A stretch of DNA of 64,000 nucleotides from Paraburkholderia phytofirmans OLGA172 (GCF_001634365.1 NZ_CP014578.1:3844001-3908000); one strand, 5' to 3'; shown: positions 38,375 through 48,803, counted from the first letter of the stretch. Notes: generated by a model from the sequence alone, not told the origin. Program-made: numbers and translations.

Positions 38375-38893
38375 TTACAGCGCCGGCAGCACCATTGCGT
38401 GGGCCGCTTCGTTCTGGCGCACGCGGAACGCAGCCAGCTTTTCCGCATACTCGGGGCTCGTGCCGCTCAGAATCGACACCGCGAACAGCGCCGCATTCGC
38501 CGCGCCCGCTTCGCCGATTGCAAACGTGGCGACCGGCACCCCCTTGGGCATCTGCACGATGGAGTGCAACGAATCGACGCCCTTCAGATACTTGCTCGCC
38601 ACCGGCACGCCGAGCACCGGCACCGTGGTCTTGGCGGCCAGCATGCCCGGCAGATGCGCCGCGCCGCCCGCACCCGCGATGATCGCGCGAATGCCGCGCT
38701 CGCGCGCGCGTTCGGCATACGCAAACATCTCGTCGGGCATCCGGTGCGCCGACACGACCTTGGCTTCGTACGGCACGCCGAACTCTTGCAGAATCGCAAC
38801 CGCGTTCTTCATCACTTCCCAGTCGGAACTGGACCCCATCAGCACGCCAACAACCGGCGCGGCATGCGTATGGGCAGTCTGGACTTCACTCAT
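38375..38893 (-). CDS. purE: N5-carboxyaminoimidazole ribonucleotide mutase
   Basis: A 172-residue class I PurE that shifts the carboxylate of N5-CAIR to give CAIR. The phosphate-binding motif [10 protein letters not shown], the active-site stretch [12 protein letters not shown] with catalytic His, and [16 protein letters not shown] are intact. It functions directly after PurK, the next gene downstream. Standard length with a short N-terminal tail. Confidence 0.95.
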   Translation of the reverse strand: MSEVQTAHTHAAPVVGVLMGSSSDWEVMKNAVAILQEFGVPYEAKVVSAHRMPDEMFAYAERARERGIRAIIAGAGGAAHLPGMLAAKTTVPVLGVPVASKYLKGVDSLHSIVQMPKGVPVATFAIGEAGAANAALFAVSILSGTSPEYAEKLAAFRVRQNEAAHAMVLPAL

Positions 38894-39052
38894 CTTACGG
38901 CTTCCTTGTTTCTTGAGAGCGCCCGCAGACCTGTCGCTTCGCGCCAGGCTCCCCGAGGGGGGTGATCCCCCAAGGGGACTTCCTCCTGAGCGGACAACTT
39001 GGGGTGGTCCTGCGTTTTCTCACGCAGCGCGGGTGTACCCAGCTACGCGCAA

Positions 39053-39943
39053 TCAGGCGAGCTTGTGTCCAGTCAGGCGTTCGAGCGCTTCCTGGTACTT
39101 CTCGCCCGTCTTCGTGACCACGTCGTCCGGCAGCTTCGGCGCGGGCGGCTCTTTCTTCCACGGCTGGGTTTCGAGCCAGTCGCGCACGAACTGCTTGTCG
39201 AACGACGGCGGGTTGGTGCCGACCTGATACTGGTCAGCCGGCCAGAAGCGCGACGAGTCGGCAGTCAGCGCCTCGTCCATCAGGTACAGCTGGCCGTGAT
39301 TGTCCAGACCGAATTCGAACTTCGTATCCGCGATGATGATGCCGCGCGTTGCGGCATAGTCAGCAGCTTCCTTGTACAGCTTGATCGAGATGTCGCGGAT
39401 CGTGGCCGACAGTTCGGTGCCGATGCGGCGTTCCATCTCGTTGTACGTGATGTTTTCGTCGTGGTGGCCCATTTCGGCCTTGGCTGCCGGCGTGAAAATC
39501 GGCTCAGGCAGCTTTTGCGCGTTTTGCAGGCCCGGCGGCAGTTCGACACCGCACACCGAACCGGTTGCCTGGTAGTCTTTCCAGCCGCTGCCGGCCAGAT
39601 AGCCGCGCACCACCGCTTCGACCAGGATCGGCTCGAGGCGCTTCACCACCACTGCACGGCCCTTGACCTGCTCGACTTCGTCAGCCGCCACCACGGATTC
39701 GGGCGCCACGCCCGTGAGGTGGTTCGGCACCACATGCTTCAGCTTCTCGAACCAGAAGTTCGCCATTTCGTTGAGCACGCGGCCCTTATTCGGAATCGGC
39801 TCGCCCATGATGACGTCGAACGCCGACAGACGGTCGGTCGTGACGATCAGCAACTGGTCGTTGCCCACCGCATAATTGTCGCGGACTTTACCGCGGCCAA
39901 GCAGCGGCAGCGAGTGGAGCGTGGATTCGTAAAGGGTAGACAT
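39053..39943 (-). CDS. purC: SAICAR synthase
   Basis: A 296-residue phosphoribosylaminoimidazole-succinocarboxamide synthase of the longer (yeast-like) class. It joins aspartate to CAIR with [14 protein letters not shown] near residue 16, the substrate motif [14 protein letters not shown] and the C-terminal [20 protein letters not shown] are typical. It lies just upstream of purE in the leftward purine block, so three consecutive steps of the pathway are encoded together. Confidence 0.95.
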   Translation of the reverse strand: MSTLYESTLHSLPLLGRGKVRDNYAVGNDQLLIVTTDRLSAFDVIMGEPIPNKGRVLNEMANFWFEKLKHVVPNHLTGVAPESVVAADEVEQVKGRAVVVKRLEPILVEAVVRGYLAGSGWKDYQATGSVCGVELPPGLQNAQKLPEPIFTPAAKAEMGHHDENITYNEMERRIGTELSATIRDISIKLYKEAADYAATRGIIIADTKFEFGLDNHGQLYLMDEALTADSSRFWPADQYQVGTNPPSFDKQFVRDWLETQPWKKEPPAPKLPDDVVTKTGEKYQEALERLTGHKLA

Positions 39944-39996
39944 CGTCGTGGTTCGCTAAAAGTGGGGCAAAAAGTGTGACCGGAACAAAAGGGAAA

Positions 39997-40026
39997 CGCC
40001 GTTCCCCGGATGATGCGGGAACGGCG
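39997..40026 (-). terminator. Terminator after fba
   Basis: CGCCGTTCCC and GGGAACGGCG form perfect 10-bp arms around a 10-base loop. On the minus strand they are followed by a T-rich but interrupted tract. It lies between the fba stop and the purC start and probably separates glycolytic from purine transcription. Confidence 0.7.
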
Positions 40027-40075
40027 ATCGAACGACAACCTGGCCAATCAGCCAGATGTAGAGCTTGGTTATAGC

Positions 40076-41140
40076 TTAGCGGACGACTTGCGCGAGTTCG
40101 CCCGATTTGTACTTCTCCGCGATTTTATCAAGCGAAACCGGCTTGATCTTGCCAGCCTGGCCTTCGCAGCCAAATTGCGTGAAGCGCTCGAGACAGATCT
40201 TCATCGCCGCTTCGCGCGCCGGCTTCAGGTAATCGCGCGGGTCGAACTTGCCGGGATTGGTCGCCATGTAGCGGCGGATCGCACCGGTGATCGCCAGACG
40301 CAGGTCGGTGTCGATATTGACCTTGCGCACGCCGTTCTTGATGCCTTCCTGAATTTCCTCGACCGGCACGCCGTAGGTTTCCTTCATGTCGCCGCCGAAT
40401 TCGCGGATTTCCGCGAGCAGTTCCTGCGGCACCGACGACGAACCGTGCATCACCAGGTGCGTGTTCGGAATGCGCTGGTGAATTTCCTTGATGCGCTGGA
40501 TCGACAGGATGTCGCCCGTGGGCTTCTTGCTGAATTTGTACGCGCCGTGCGACGTACCGATCGCGATCGCCAGTGCGTCGCATTGGGTCAGCTTGACGAA
40601 GTCGGCGGCCTGCTCCGGGTCGGTCAGCAGTTGTTCGCGGGTCATCGTGCCTTCCGCGCCGTGGCCGTCTTCCTTGTCGCCCTTCATGGTTTCCAGCGAA
40701 CCGAGCACGCCCAGTTCCGCTTCCACCGTGATGCCGATCGAGTGCGCCGCTTCAACCACCTTGCGCGAGACTTCGACGTTGTATTCGTACGAAGCCACCG
40801 TCTTGCCGTCGGCTTCGAGCGAACCGTCCATCATCACACTGGTGAAACCGCTGCGGATCGCCGCCATACAGACCGCCGGCGACTGGCCGTGATCCTGGTG
40901 CATCACGACCGGAATATGCGGGTACGACTCGACCGCGGCTTCGATCAGATGACGCAGGAACGGCTCGCCCGCGTATTTACGCGCGCCGGCCGATGCCTGC
41001 ATGATGACCGGGGCGTTGACCTTGTCGGCCGCGGCCATGATCGCCTGCACCTGCTCCAGGTTGTTCACGTTGAAGGCTGGAATGCCATAACCGTTTTCGG
41101 CGGCATGATCCAGCAATTGACGCATTGATACGAGAGGCAT
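40076..41140 (-). CDS. fba: Class II fructose-1,6-bisphosphate aldolase
   Basis: 354 residues from the ATG at 41140 (AAGGAG upstream). A zinc-dependent aldolase of the Calvin-cycle/class IIB type that splits fructose 1,6-bisphosphate into DHAP and GAP. Zn ligands are in [10 protein letters not shown] and later His residues in [11 protein letters not shown] and [21 protein letters not shown] is the usual N-terminal motif. It lies downstream of pyk and pgk on the same strand, separated from pyk by a repeat-filled gap of 388 bases. Confidence 0.96.
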   Translation of the reverse strand: MPLVSMRQLLDHAAENGYGIPAFNVNNLEQVQAIMAAADKVNAPVIMQASAGARKYAGEPFLRHLIEAAVESYPHIPVVMHQDHGQSPAVCMAAIRSGFTSVMMDGSLEADGKTVASYEYNVEVSRKVVEAAHSIGITVEAELGVLGSLETMKGDKEDGHGAEGTMTREQLLTDPEQAADFVKLTQCDALAIAIGTSHGAYKFSKKPTGDILSIQRIKEIHQRIPNTHLVMHGSSSVPQELLAEIREFGGDMKETYGVPVEEIQEGIKNGVRKVNIDTDLRLAITGAIRRYMATNPGKFDPRDYLKPAREAAMKICLERFTQFGCEGQAGKIKPVSLDKIAEKYKSGELAQVVR

Positions 41141-41328
41141 GCTGTAACTCCTTAGATTGAAACGAATTCTGTGCCGTCGGCATCTTTTTTTGGCGATTTT
41201 ATCGCGAAGCAAGCTGCATACCCGTTCACACATTCCCTAAAGCGCGTTTTCCTTCACGCGCGATTGGAGTCTGTGCGCCGCCTCTCGCGGGACATGACAA
41301 CCTGCTTCGCTTGGGCCAAGCCTGTGTC

Positions 41329-41436
41329 GACCTGAGTTAGCGCTTTAGCGCTTACTCAGGTCCCATGCAAAGCTGTCGATCAGAGTTAGCGCTTTAGCTG
41401 TCGATCAGAGTTAGCGCTTCAGCGCTTACTCTGATC
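41329..41436. repeat. REP/BIME-like cluster of 34-bp inverted-repeat units
   Basis: The first (41329-41362) and third (41403-41436) units are 34-base near-perfect dyads built on the core AGTTAGCGCTTTAGCGCTTA. One ends in GACCTG/CAGGTC arms and the other in GATCAG/CTGATC arms. A truncated unit lies between them. They are followed to about 41507 by three partial copies of GCAAAGCTCTTACTC. The cluster fills the pyk-fba gap (41141-41528), where no gene is seen. Confidence 0.88.
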
Positions 41437-41528
41437 CCATGCAAAGCTCTTACTCTGATCCCAAGCAAAGCTCTTACTCAGGTCCCATAGCTCTTACTCC
41501 GATCCCACGCAGGATGCTTGCCGCCAAA

Positions 41529-42965
41529 TCAATACGGCTCGCCGACGCGCACGATCTTCAGCGTGTTCGTGCCGCCTGCCTGGCCCATCGGCTCGCCGAC
41601 GCTGAGCACCACCATGTCGCCGCGCGACGCGTAGCCCTTGCCGACCACGGTCTCCAGCGCCTGCTGCAACGCGGTATCGCGGTCGCTGCTGGTGTCCAGA
41701 TGCAGCGACGTGACGTTGCGGTAGATCGCCATCGCCCGTTCGCTGCCCACGCGCGGCGTGAGCGCGAAAATCGGCACATGCGTCCAGTGACGCGACATCC
41801 ACAGCGCGGTCGAACCCGATTCGGTCAACGCGACGATCGCCTTCGCACCCAGGTGATAAGCCGTGAACAGCGCGCCCATGGCGATGGACTGGTCGATTCG
41901 CGTGAACGTGCGGTCGAGGAAATCCTTGTCCAGCTCCGACTGCTCCGACTTCTCGGCTTCGAGGCAAATCGCCGCCATCGTCTCGATGGTCTGCACCGGG
42001 TACTTGCCCGCTGCGGATTCGGCCGACAGCATCACCGCGTCCGTGCCGTCGAGCACCGCGTTGGCGACGTCCGACACTTCGGCGCGCGTCGGCACCGGCG
42101 CGTAGATCATCGACTCCATCATCTGGGTCGCGGTGATCACGAACTTGTTCGATTCGCGCGCCATCCGAATCATGCGCTTTTGCAGCGCGGGAACTGCCGC
42201 ATTCCCCACTTCCACGGCCAGATCGCCGCGCGCGACCATGATGCCGTCCGATGCGTCGAGGATGCCTTGCAGCGCCGGAATCGCTTCCGCCCGCTCGATC
42301 TTCGCGATCATCTTCGGCTTGATCCCGTACGGCGCACCCGCGATGTTCGCGAGCTGGCGGGCCATTTCCATGTCGGTGGCGTTCTTGGGGAACGATACCG
42401 CGACGAAATCCACGCCGAGGGACATCGCCGTGCGAATGTCTTCCATGTCTTTCGCGGTCAGCGCCGGCGCCGACAGGCCACCGCCCTGGCGGTTGATCCC
42501 CTTGTTGTTCGACAGCTCGCCGCCGATCTTCACGGTGGTGTGGATTTCGCTGCCGATCACGCGCTCGACGTCCAGCACGATCAGGCCGTCGTTGAGCAAC
42601 AGCACGTCGCCCGGCTTCAGGTCGCGCGGCAGGTCTTTGTAGTCGAGACCGGCGCGTTGTTGGTTGCCGAGTTCGCAGTCGGCGTCGAGCACGAACGGCT
42701 CGCCGGCGGCCAGCATGATCTTGCCGTTTTCGAATTTGCCGACCCGGATCTTCGGTCCTTGCAGATCGGCCATGATGGCGACTTCACGGCCGGCCTGGCG
42801 GGCCGCCTCGCGCACGAATTCGGCGCGCTGGCGGTGGTCGTCGGCGGTGCCGTGCGAGAAATTGAGCCGCACCACGTCCAACCCTGCTCGAATCATTTGC
42901 AGCAGAATTTCCGGCGTACTGGAAGCCGGTCCGATGGTAGCGACAATCTTGGTAGCGCGATGCAT
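41529..42965 (-). CDS. pyk: Pyruvate kinase
   Basis: 478 residues from the ATG at 42965, which has GAGGAG 5 bases upstream and begins with the family start MHRATKIVATIGPASSTPEI. It converts PEP and ADP to pyruvate and ATP. Visible motifs are LNFSHG (about residues 31-36), PKIRVG, the active-site signature MIAKIERAEAIP with catalytic Lys, GDLAVEVG, and the C-domain ALTESGSTALWMSR. The frame remains open upstream to pgk, which allows a longer form, but the internal ATG is far better supported. Confidence 0.95.
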   Translation of the reverse strand: MHRATKIVATIGPASSTPEILLQMIRAGLDVVRLNFSHGTADDHRQRAEFVREAARQAGREVAIMADLQGPKIRVGKFENGKIMLAAGEPFVLDADCELGNQQRAGLDYKDLPRDLKPGDVLLLNDGLIVLDVERVIGSEIHTTVKIGGELSNNKGINRQGGGLSAPALTAKDMEDIRTAMSLGVDFVAVSFPKNATDMEMARQLANIAGAPYGIKPKMIAKIERAEAIPALQGILDASDGIMVARGDLAVEVGNAAVPALQKRMIRMARESNKFVITATQMMESMIYAPVPTRAEVSDVANAVLDGTDAVMLSAESAAGKYPVQTIETMAAICLEAEKSEQSELDKDFLDRTFTRIDQSIAMGALFTAYHLGAKAIVALTESGSTALWMSRHWTHVPIFALTPRVGSERAMAIYRNVTSLHLDTSSDRDTALQQALETVVGKGYASRGDMVVLSVGEPMGQAGGTNTLKIVRVGEPY

Positions 42966-43416
42966 GAGTCTCCTCGTCTGGATGGGATCGCTGGAATGAG
43001 CGCTGCGAGTCGGATGCGGAGGCTGCGCACCGAAGGGTGCTACGGGGGGCTGCGCGCCGATTGAAACCAGCGTCGCTTTATGGGGTGAAGCGGTATTCGA
43101 CACCAGCACGGGGGGGGCCGGTGGGGGTGCGAGCGCGACCTCTTCGTCCGGGAGTTCCGCCGGCGAGTGGGCGGCTTGTCCGTTGGACAATTCCGCGGTC
43201 TCGTTGGCAGTGGTCAACTCCGCGAGCGCTGGGGGCGACCCGGATTCTTCCTGCTGCGCAATCACAGATTCAACAGATCCGGCTGCGGCCGTGGTGGCGG
43301 CGGAGCGCGCTTCGCGCTCCCCTGCCGTTGCTGCTGCGGCGTTGCGCGGCGACTTGCTGCCGCGCTGACCGCCCTGCGCTTTTGCAGACTTCGCTGAGGG
43401 GGAGCGCGTCACCACG
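42966..43416 (-). other. Open in-frame leader between pgk and pyk
   Basis: The 451-base gap between the pgk stop and the pyk ATG has no stop codon in the pyk frame. A GTG at 43412 would prepend about 149 Ala/Pro/Ser/Glu-rich residues. The composition (runs such as ALAPPPAPPVLV) is low-complexity and unlike any kinase domain, and no Shine-Dalgarno is obvious before the GTG. I treat it as a non-coding leader with an accidental or relict open frame. Confidence 0.5.
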
Positions 43417-44610
43417 TTAAGCCCGCGATTCCAGAACTGCGACAGCGGGCAGTGTCTTGCCCTCGAGGAACTCGAGGAAGGCGCCGCCGCCCGTCGAGAT
43501 GTAGCTGACTTTGTCGTGGATGCCGTACTTGGCAATCGCCGCGAGCGTGTCGCCGCCGCCTGCAATCGAGAAAGCCGCCGAGTTGGCGATCGCCTCAGCC
43601 AGGGTCTTGGTGCCGTTGCCGAACTGATCGAATTCGAATACGCCGACCGGCCCGTTCCACACGATCGTGCCGGCTTTTTCCAGCTGTGCGGCGAGCACCT
43701 TGGCGGTTTCCGGTCCGATGTCGAGGATCAGGTCGTCGTCCTGCACGTCGGCCACTGCCTTGACTTCAGCCTTGGCGGTCGGCGAGAACTCTTTGGCCGT
43801 GACCACGTCGGTCGGGATCGGCACCGAGGCGCCGCGGGCTTTCGCTGCGTCGATGATGGCCTTGGCCTCGTTGACCAGATCGGCTTCGGCGAGCGACTTG
43901 CCGATCTTCAGGCCAGCCGCCAGCATGAACGTATTGGCAATGCCGCCGCCGACGATCAGCTGGTCGACCTTGTCGGCCAGCGATTTCAGAATGGTCAGCT
44001 TGGTGGACACCTTCGAGCCGGCGACGATCGCCACCAGCGGACGCTTCGGCGCGCCCAGCGCCTTGCCGAGCGCTTCGAGTTCAGCGGCCAGCAGCGGGCC
44101 GGCGCAGGCGATCGGCGCATATCTGGCGATGCCGTGCGTGGTGGCTTCGGCGCGGTGCGCGGTGCCGAACGCGTCGTTCACGTAGACGTCGCAGAGCTTC
44201 GCCATTTTTTGCGCGAGCTCGTCTGAATCCTTCTTTTCGCCCTTGTTGACGCGGCAGTTTTCCAGCAGCACGACCTGGCCCGGCGCGACGTTCACGCCGT
44301 TTTCGACCCAGTTGGCGAGCAGCGGCACGTCACGGCCGAGCAGCTCGGCCAGACGCTTCGCAACCGGCGCAAGCGAGTCTTCCGGCTTGAATTCGCCTTC
44401 AGTGGGGCGGCCCAGGTGCGACGTGACCATCACGGCGGCGCCTGCGTCCAGCGCTGCCTTGATCGCCGGCACAGAGGCGCGGATGCGGGTGTCTTCGGTG
44501 ATGTTGCCGTGATCGTCCTGCGGCACGTTCAGATCGGCGCGGATAAACACGCGTTTGCCGGCTAGCTTGCCTTCGGCGATCAGATCGGAGAGACGCAATA
44601 CCTTGTTCAT
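43417..44610 (-). CDS. pgk: Phosphoglycerate kinase
   Basis: 397 residues from the ATG at 44610 ([20 protein letters not shown]). It transfers phosphate from 1,3-bisphosphoglycerate to [17 protein letters not shown] (about residues 22-35), LTSHLGRP-like [34 protein letters not shown] AGSKVSTKL and the late GGGDTLAAI are all intact. It is the first gene of the leftward pgk-pyk-fba glycolytic series. Confidence 0.96.
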   Translation of the reverse strand: MNKVLRLSDLIAEGKLAGKRVFIRADLNVPQDDHGNITEDTRIRASVPAIKAALDAGAAVMVTSHLGRPTEGEFKPEDSLAPVAKRLAELLGRDVPLLANWVENGVNVAPGQVVLLENCRVNKGEKKDSDELAQKMAKLCDVYVNDAFGTAHRAEATTHGIARYAPIACAGPLLAAELEALGKALGAPKRPLVAIVAGSKVSTKLTILKSLADKVDQLIVGGGIANTFMLAAGLKIGKSLAEADLVNEAKAIIDAAKARGASVPIPTDVVTAKEFSPTAKAEVKAVADVQDDDLILDIGPETAKVLAAQLEKAGTIVWNGPVGVFEFDQFGNGTKTLAEAIANSAAFSIAGGGDTLAAIAKYGIHDKVSYISTGGGAFLEFLEGKTLPAVAVLESRA

Positions 44611-44881
44611 GGGCGTGTATGTGCGAGTTGATGAGAAGGCGGTGGCGGATGACGCGCTGGCATCCAGGCGCGGCAAACTCCAGCGCTTTGGCACGGCAGC
44701 GGTTCCACTGAATCGGGCGCCGGCGGCATGGCCGCGGCTGTCGCGCCATGCACCGGCGCGCTTATCCCGGAAACGGCCATTTTAACTGATCCACACGACC
44801 TTCTAACCCGCAACCGGCGAATGTCCCGTATTTGAAGAATGCGCCGCGCATGTCGCAATGCAGCATTCCCGCCTCGATCAA

Positions 44882-45205
44882 TTACATAACGAGGCGCAAG
44901 AGCGTGAACACGACCATTCCCACCACAATCGTGCCGAGCATGGTGCGCCGCCACAAAAACCACGCAAGACCGGCCAGCGCCGCGTAAAACTCGTGGTTCG
45001 ACAGCGCAAACGAGAGCCCGTCCGGCGTCGCCAGCACATCGGGCAGCACGACGGCGGCAAGCGCCGCGGCCGGCGCATAGCGCAACATCCGCTGCACGCG
45101 CGCCGGCAAAACCGTGCGCTCGCCGCCGATTAGAAACATGGCGCGTGTCACGGCGGTGACGAAGGTCATGCCGATAATGGCCAGCCAGATCTGCGTGGAT
45201 GTCAT
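44882..45205 (-). CDS. azlD: AzlD-family branched-chain amino acid transport subunit
   Basis: A 107-residue membrane protein with about four hydrophobic helices, beginning WLAIIGMTFVTAVTRAMFLI. It is the small subunit of the AzlCD exporter of branched-chain amino acids. Its ATG overlaps the azlC stop by 4 bases. Divergence from ilvE across about 190 bases on the far side of azlC gives the pair a functional neighbour in branched-chain amino acid metabolism. Confidence 0.88.
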   Translation of the reverse strand: MTSTQIWLAIIGMTFVTAVTRAMFLIGGERTVLPARVQRMLRYAPAAALAAVVLPDVLATPDGLSFALSNHEFYAALAGLAWFLWRRTMLGTIVVGMVVFTLLRLVM

Positions 45206-45948
45206 TGGGTACCTCCGGCGCTGTTACGGATGCGGCGCAAGTCGGCGCGCTCGACCATCAGGTCGGCGGCACTGCCCGCGACAATCGCCGCGATCACCGC
45301 GAGCGGCAGCGCAAGCCGGTACGGCAGGTCGAAAGCGAGCAGCGACACCAGGCCCGCGATGCTGACGGCAACCAGCGTGGAACGCGTGGCGATCGCCGAC
45401 ACCATGATCGGCAAGAGCGCCAGCGTGCCCGCGAGCGCGAGGCCCCAGTTGTCCGGAATCAGGCTCGCCAGCAGGATGCCGACGATCGACGACACCTGCC
45501 ACGACAGCCAGCTGCACACCGCCATGCCCCAGAAGTACGCCTCTTTGCCCGGCACGTAGCCGCTCTGGAAACTCTTCTTCTGGAACAGCAGATAGATCAC
45601 GTCCCCGTTGAAGTAGCCCAACACGATGCGCCGCCACATTGGCAGATAGGAAAAATGCGGCGCAAGACCGGCGCTGAAGATCACGAAACGCGTATTGACC
45701 ATGGCGGCGGTGAGCAGCACGGTCCAGATCGGCAGCTTGGCGGCCAGCAGCGGCAGCACGGCCAGTTGCGACGATCCGGCGTAGCACAGCAGCGACATGG
45801 TGAGCGCCTGCGGCAGCGTGAGCACCGACTTGCTCATTGCAATGCCGGTGACGAGGCCCCAGGAGAAAATTGCCATTAGCGTGGGCGAATAGTCGCGCGC
45901 GCCCTCACGGAAGGCACGGCGATCGGTATCTGACAGGCGAGCGAGCAT
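45202..45948 (-). CDS. azlC: AzlC-family branched-chain amino acid exporter large subunit
   Basis: About 248 residues from the ATG at 45948; a TTG at 45981 would add 11 Arg/Pro-rich residues and is less likely. Family features include REGARDYSPTLMAIFSWGLV at the start and SLLCYAGSSQLAVLPLLAA (about residues 52-70), with six or more hydrophobic helices. It pairs with AzlD through a 4-base overlap. Export of leucine, isoleucine and valine is the known family role. Confidence 0.88.
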   Translation of the reverse strand: MLARLSDTDRRAFREGARDYSPTLMAIFSWGLVTGIAMSKSVLTLPQALTMSLLCYAGSSQLAVLPLLAAKLPIWTVLLTAAMVNTRFVIFSAGLAPHFSYLPMWRRIVLGYFNGDVIYLLFQKKSFQSGYVPGKEAYFWGMAVCSWLSWQVSSIVGILLASLIPDNWGLALAGTLALLPIMVSAIATRSTLVAVSIAGLVSLLAFDLPYRLALPLAVIAAIVAGSAADLMVERADLRRIRNSAGGTQ

Positions 45949-46140
45949 GAGGCGAAACGCGGGCGCCGGGCGGCGCCGCAACGAAGGGAAGTCGGCGCCA
46001 GGTCGTCAAGCACCCGCTGGCGCATCCGGATTTGAATTATGCGTGCGCCGAATTATAGCGCCCGGTGTGCGGCCAAATGCCCGTTTCGTGTGCAAAAGAC
46101 GCTAAAATGACGCTCTTTCACCGCACTGCTGGAGAATCGT

Positions 46141-47064
46141 ATGTCAATGGCCGACCGCGACGGCAAGATCTGGATGGATGGCAAGCTCATCGACTGGCGC
46201 GACGCCAAGATCCACGTGCTCACCCACACGCTGCATTACGGCATGGGCGTTTTCGAAGGCGTGCGCGCCTACAAGACGGCGGACGGCGGCACGGCGATTT
46301 TCCGCCTCCAGGAGCACACCAAGCGCCTCTTGAACTCGGCCAAGATCTTCCAGATGGACGTGCCGTTCGACCACGAAACGCTGGCCGCCGCGCAGTGCGA
46401 AGTGGTCCGTGCAAACAAGCTGGAATCCTGCTACCTGCGCCCGATCATCTGGGTCGGCTCGGAAAAGCTTGGCGTGTCGGCCAAGGGCAACACGATCCAC
46501 GTGGCGATCGCCGCCTGGCCGTGGGGCGCTTACCTCGGTGAAGACGGTATTGCCAAGGGCATCCGCGTGAAGACCTCGTCGTTCACGCGCCATCACGTGA
46601 ACGTGTCGATGGTCCGCGCCAAGGCCTCGGGCTGGTACGTGAACTCGATCCTCGCCAACCAGGAAGCAATTGCCGACGGTTACGACGAAGCGCTGCTGCT
46701 GGACGTGGACGGCTACGTGTCGGAAGGCTCCGGCGAAAACTTCTTCCTCGTGAACAACGGCAAGCTGTACACGCCGGATCTGTCGTCGTGCCTCGACGGC
46801 ATCACGCGCGACACGGTCATCACGCTGGCGCGCGACGCGGGCATCCAGGTAATCGAAAAGCGCATCACGCGCGACGAAGTCTATACCTGCGACGAAGCGT
46901 TCTTCACCGGCACCGCCGCCGAAGTCACGCCGATCCGCGAACTCGACAACCGCACGATCGGCTCGGGCGCACGCGGCCCGATCACCGAGAAGCTGCAATC
47001 GGGCTTCTTCGACATCGTGAACGGCAAGAGCGAGAAGTACGCGCACTGGCTGACCAAGATCTAA
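46141..47064 (+). CDS. ilvE: Branched-chain amino acid aminotransferase
   Basis: A 307-residue fold-type IV PLP enzyme catalysing the last step of leucine, isoleucine and valine synthesis. The start MSMADRDGKIWMDGKLIDWR is preceded by CTGGAG. LHYGMGVFEGVRAYKT (about residues 35-50), the PLP-Lys region VRAKASGWYVNSILANQEA and SEGSGENFFLV are family signatures. It leads a rightward series with the CHCC protein and waaF. Confidence 0.95.
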   Translation: MSMADRDGKIWMDGKLIDWRDAKIHVLTHTLHYGMGVFEGVRAYKTADGGTAIFRLQEHTKRLLNSAKIFQMDVPFDHETLAAAQCEVVRANKLESCYLRPIIWVGSEKLGVSAKGNTIHVAIAAWPWGAYLGEDGIAKGIRVKTSSFTRHHVNVSMVRAKASGWYVNSILANQEAIADGYDEALLLDVDGYVSEGSGENFFLVNNGKLYTPDLSSCLDGITRDTVITLARDAGIQVIEKRITRDEVYTCDEAFFTGTAAEVTPIRELDNRTIGSGARGPITEKLQSGFFDIVNGKSEKYAHWLTKI

Positions 47065-47141
47065 CGCGCGCTGCCCCGCCCTTGAGTCCTCGGCCTTTGG
47101 GCGGTGCGATGCACGACCCTGTATAAATTGAGAAAGTCCCC

Positions 47142-47336
47142 ATGAGCGAAATCAAGGAAATGCCGCTGGTCGAACTGTCGGCAAAAGACCTGCCGGCGTA
47201 TTGCCCGAATCCGGCCATGCCGCGCTGGAGCGCGCATCCGCGCGTCTTTATCGACGTCACGCACGGCGAAGCCAAATGCCCGTATTGCAGCACGCGCTAC
47301 AAGCTGCGTGACGGCGAGGTGGTCAAGGGTCACTAA
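47142..47336 (+). CDS. CHCC-type zinc-finger protein
   Basis: A 64-residue protein of the zf-CHCC family. Candidate metal ligands are Cys in AYCPNPAM, His in WSAHPRVFI and the pair in AKCPYCSTRYKL. Mitochondrial homologues include the complex I subunit NDUFS6; the bacterial role is unclear. It sits between ilvE and waaF on the same strand, an arrangement common in Burkholderiales. It starts 77 bases after the ilvE stop. Confidence 0.9.
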   Translation: MSEIKEMPLVELSAKDLPAYCPNPAMPRWSAHPRVFIDVTHGEAKCPYCSTRYKLRDGEVVKGH

Positions 47337-47599
47337 CCTTGATCATTGCGCACTGAGCGCTGATCGCTTGCTACGCTCTTTGCCGGGCCACCCGCTGCCC
47401 GGTTCGTCACGTGACGGGCCGGCTTTGCTATTGCAGCAGGTGGCGGTCAGGCGAGCGCTTCGCAGCAAAGCCGCAGCCGCGGCGGGGCCGGCCTTACCTG
47501 ATCCGCATTGCAAGCTCGCGGCTTTTCCCTTTTGACACAATCGAACGCCACGCGCATAGCGCGCGCGGCGCTTCATTTCGATACCGGACACTCACTCTG

Positions 47600-48625
47600 A
47601 TGCGTCGCGCGTTGGTTATCGCACCGAACTGGATCGGTGACGCATTGATGGCGCAGCCGCTGTTTGCGCGCCTCGTGAAATTGCATCCGCGCATCGTGAT
47701 CGACGCGGTCGCGCCCTCGTGGGTTGCACCTGTGCTCGAACGCATGCCCGAGATCCGCGACGTCTACGCAACGGACCTCGCGCACGGCAAGCTGCAGATG
47801 CTGCGCCGCTGGCAACTGGCGAGCGACTTGCGCGATGTCGGCTACGACGCGGCCTATGTCCTGCCGAATTCGCTCAAGTCGGCGCTGATTCCGTGGATGG
47901 CGGGCATTCCGCTACGCATCGGCTATACCGGCGAAAGCCGCTATGGCTTGCTGAACGTGCGCCACGCGAATCCGCGCAAGGACGAGCGGCCGCCGATGGT
48001 CGGCCACTACGCCGCCCTCGCCTACGCGCCAGGCGCCAGGATCCCCGACGACCTGCCGATGCCGCGGCTCGATGCTGACCTGAACGAAGCGTCGCGCGTA
48101 TCGGCACGCTTCAATCTGGACACGCGCGTGCCACTGCTGGTGTTCTGCCCTGGCGCCGAGTACGGTCCGGCCAAGCGCTGGCCGCCGGAGCATTTCGCAG
48201 CGCTCGCGCAGATCGTCGGTCAGTCGTTCCCGTACACGCAGATCATCGCGCTCGGCTCGCCCAGAGACGCGGCGCTTGCTCAGGCCATCGCCGAGAGAGC
48301 GCCAAACGTGCGTAACCTGTGCGGCCAAACCGCGCTGGGTGAGGCTTGCGCGCTGATCTCGCGGGCCAACGCAGTCGTCACCAACGATTCAGGCTTGATG
48401 CACGTGGCCGCCGCGCTGCGCCGTCCGCTGGTGGCCGTGTATGGTTCGACCGATCCGCGCCACACGCCGCCCTTGTCCGAGCTTGCGAAGGTACAATGGC
48501 TTCATCTCGAATGCAGCCCCTGTTTTCAGCGCGAGTGTCCGCTCGGGCATCTGAACTGCCTGAAGCAGTTGAGCGCCGAGCAGGTATTCGGCGATTTGCG
48601 CGGCATGTTGCTGGCGCAACGTTGA
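47600..48625 (+). CDS. waaF: LPS heptosyltransferase II
   Basis: 341 residues from the ATG at 47600 (MRRALVIAPNWIGDALMAQP). A GT9 glycosyltransferase that adds the second L-glycero-D-manno-heptose to the LPS inner core on the cytoplasmic face. The N-terminal NWIGDALMAQPLF motif with the catalytic Asp, FCPGAEYGPAKRWP, and the nucleotide-heptose-binding VVTNDSGLMHVAAALRRPLV are intact. Length is standard for WaaF. A 263-base gap separates it from the zinc-finger gene. Confidence 0.94.
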   Translation: MRRALVIAPNWIGDALMAQPLFARLVKLHPRIVIDAVAPSWVAPVLERMPEIRDVYATDLAHGKLQMLRRWQLASDLRDVGYDAAYVLPNSLKSALIPWMAGIPLRIGYTGESRYGLLNVRHANPRKDERPPMVGHYAALAYAPGARIPDDLPMPRLDADLNEASRVSARFNLDTRVPLLVFCPGAEYGPAKRWPPEHFAALAQIVGQSFPYTQIIALGSPRDAALAQAIAERAPNVRNLCGQTALGEACALISRANAVVTNDSGLMHVAAALRRPLVAVYGSTDPRHTPPLSELAKVQWLHLECSPCFQRECPLGHLNCLKQLSAEQVFGDLRGMLLAQR

Positions 48626-48803
48626 GCCAAACTGATTCGACTGATACTTGCACGCAACACCGCACGCCTCTGAGCGCGTCGCGTCATGTTCGCGCCTTGC
48701 GGCGCGGGCATCCTCGCGCTTGGGTGCGATTGTCCGGTGCTCCGGACTGTCCCGCTGACCGCCGCCCCGCAACCGCGCGCCACGCACAAGAGACTGACGA
48801 GCC

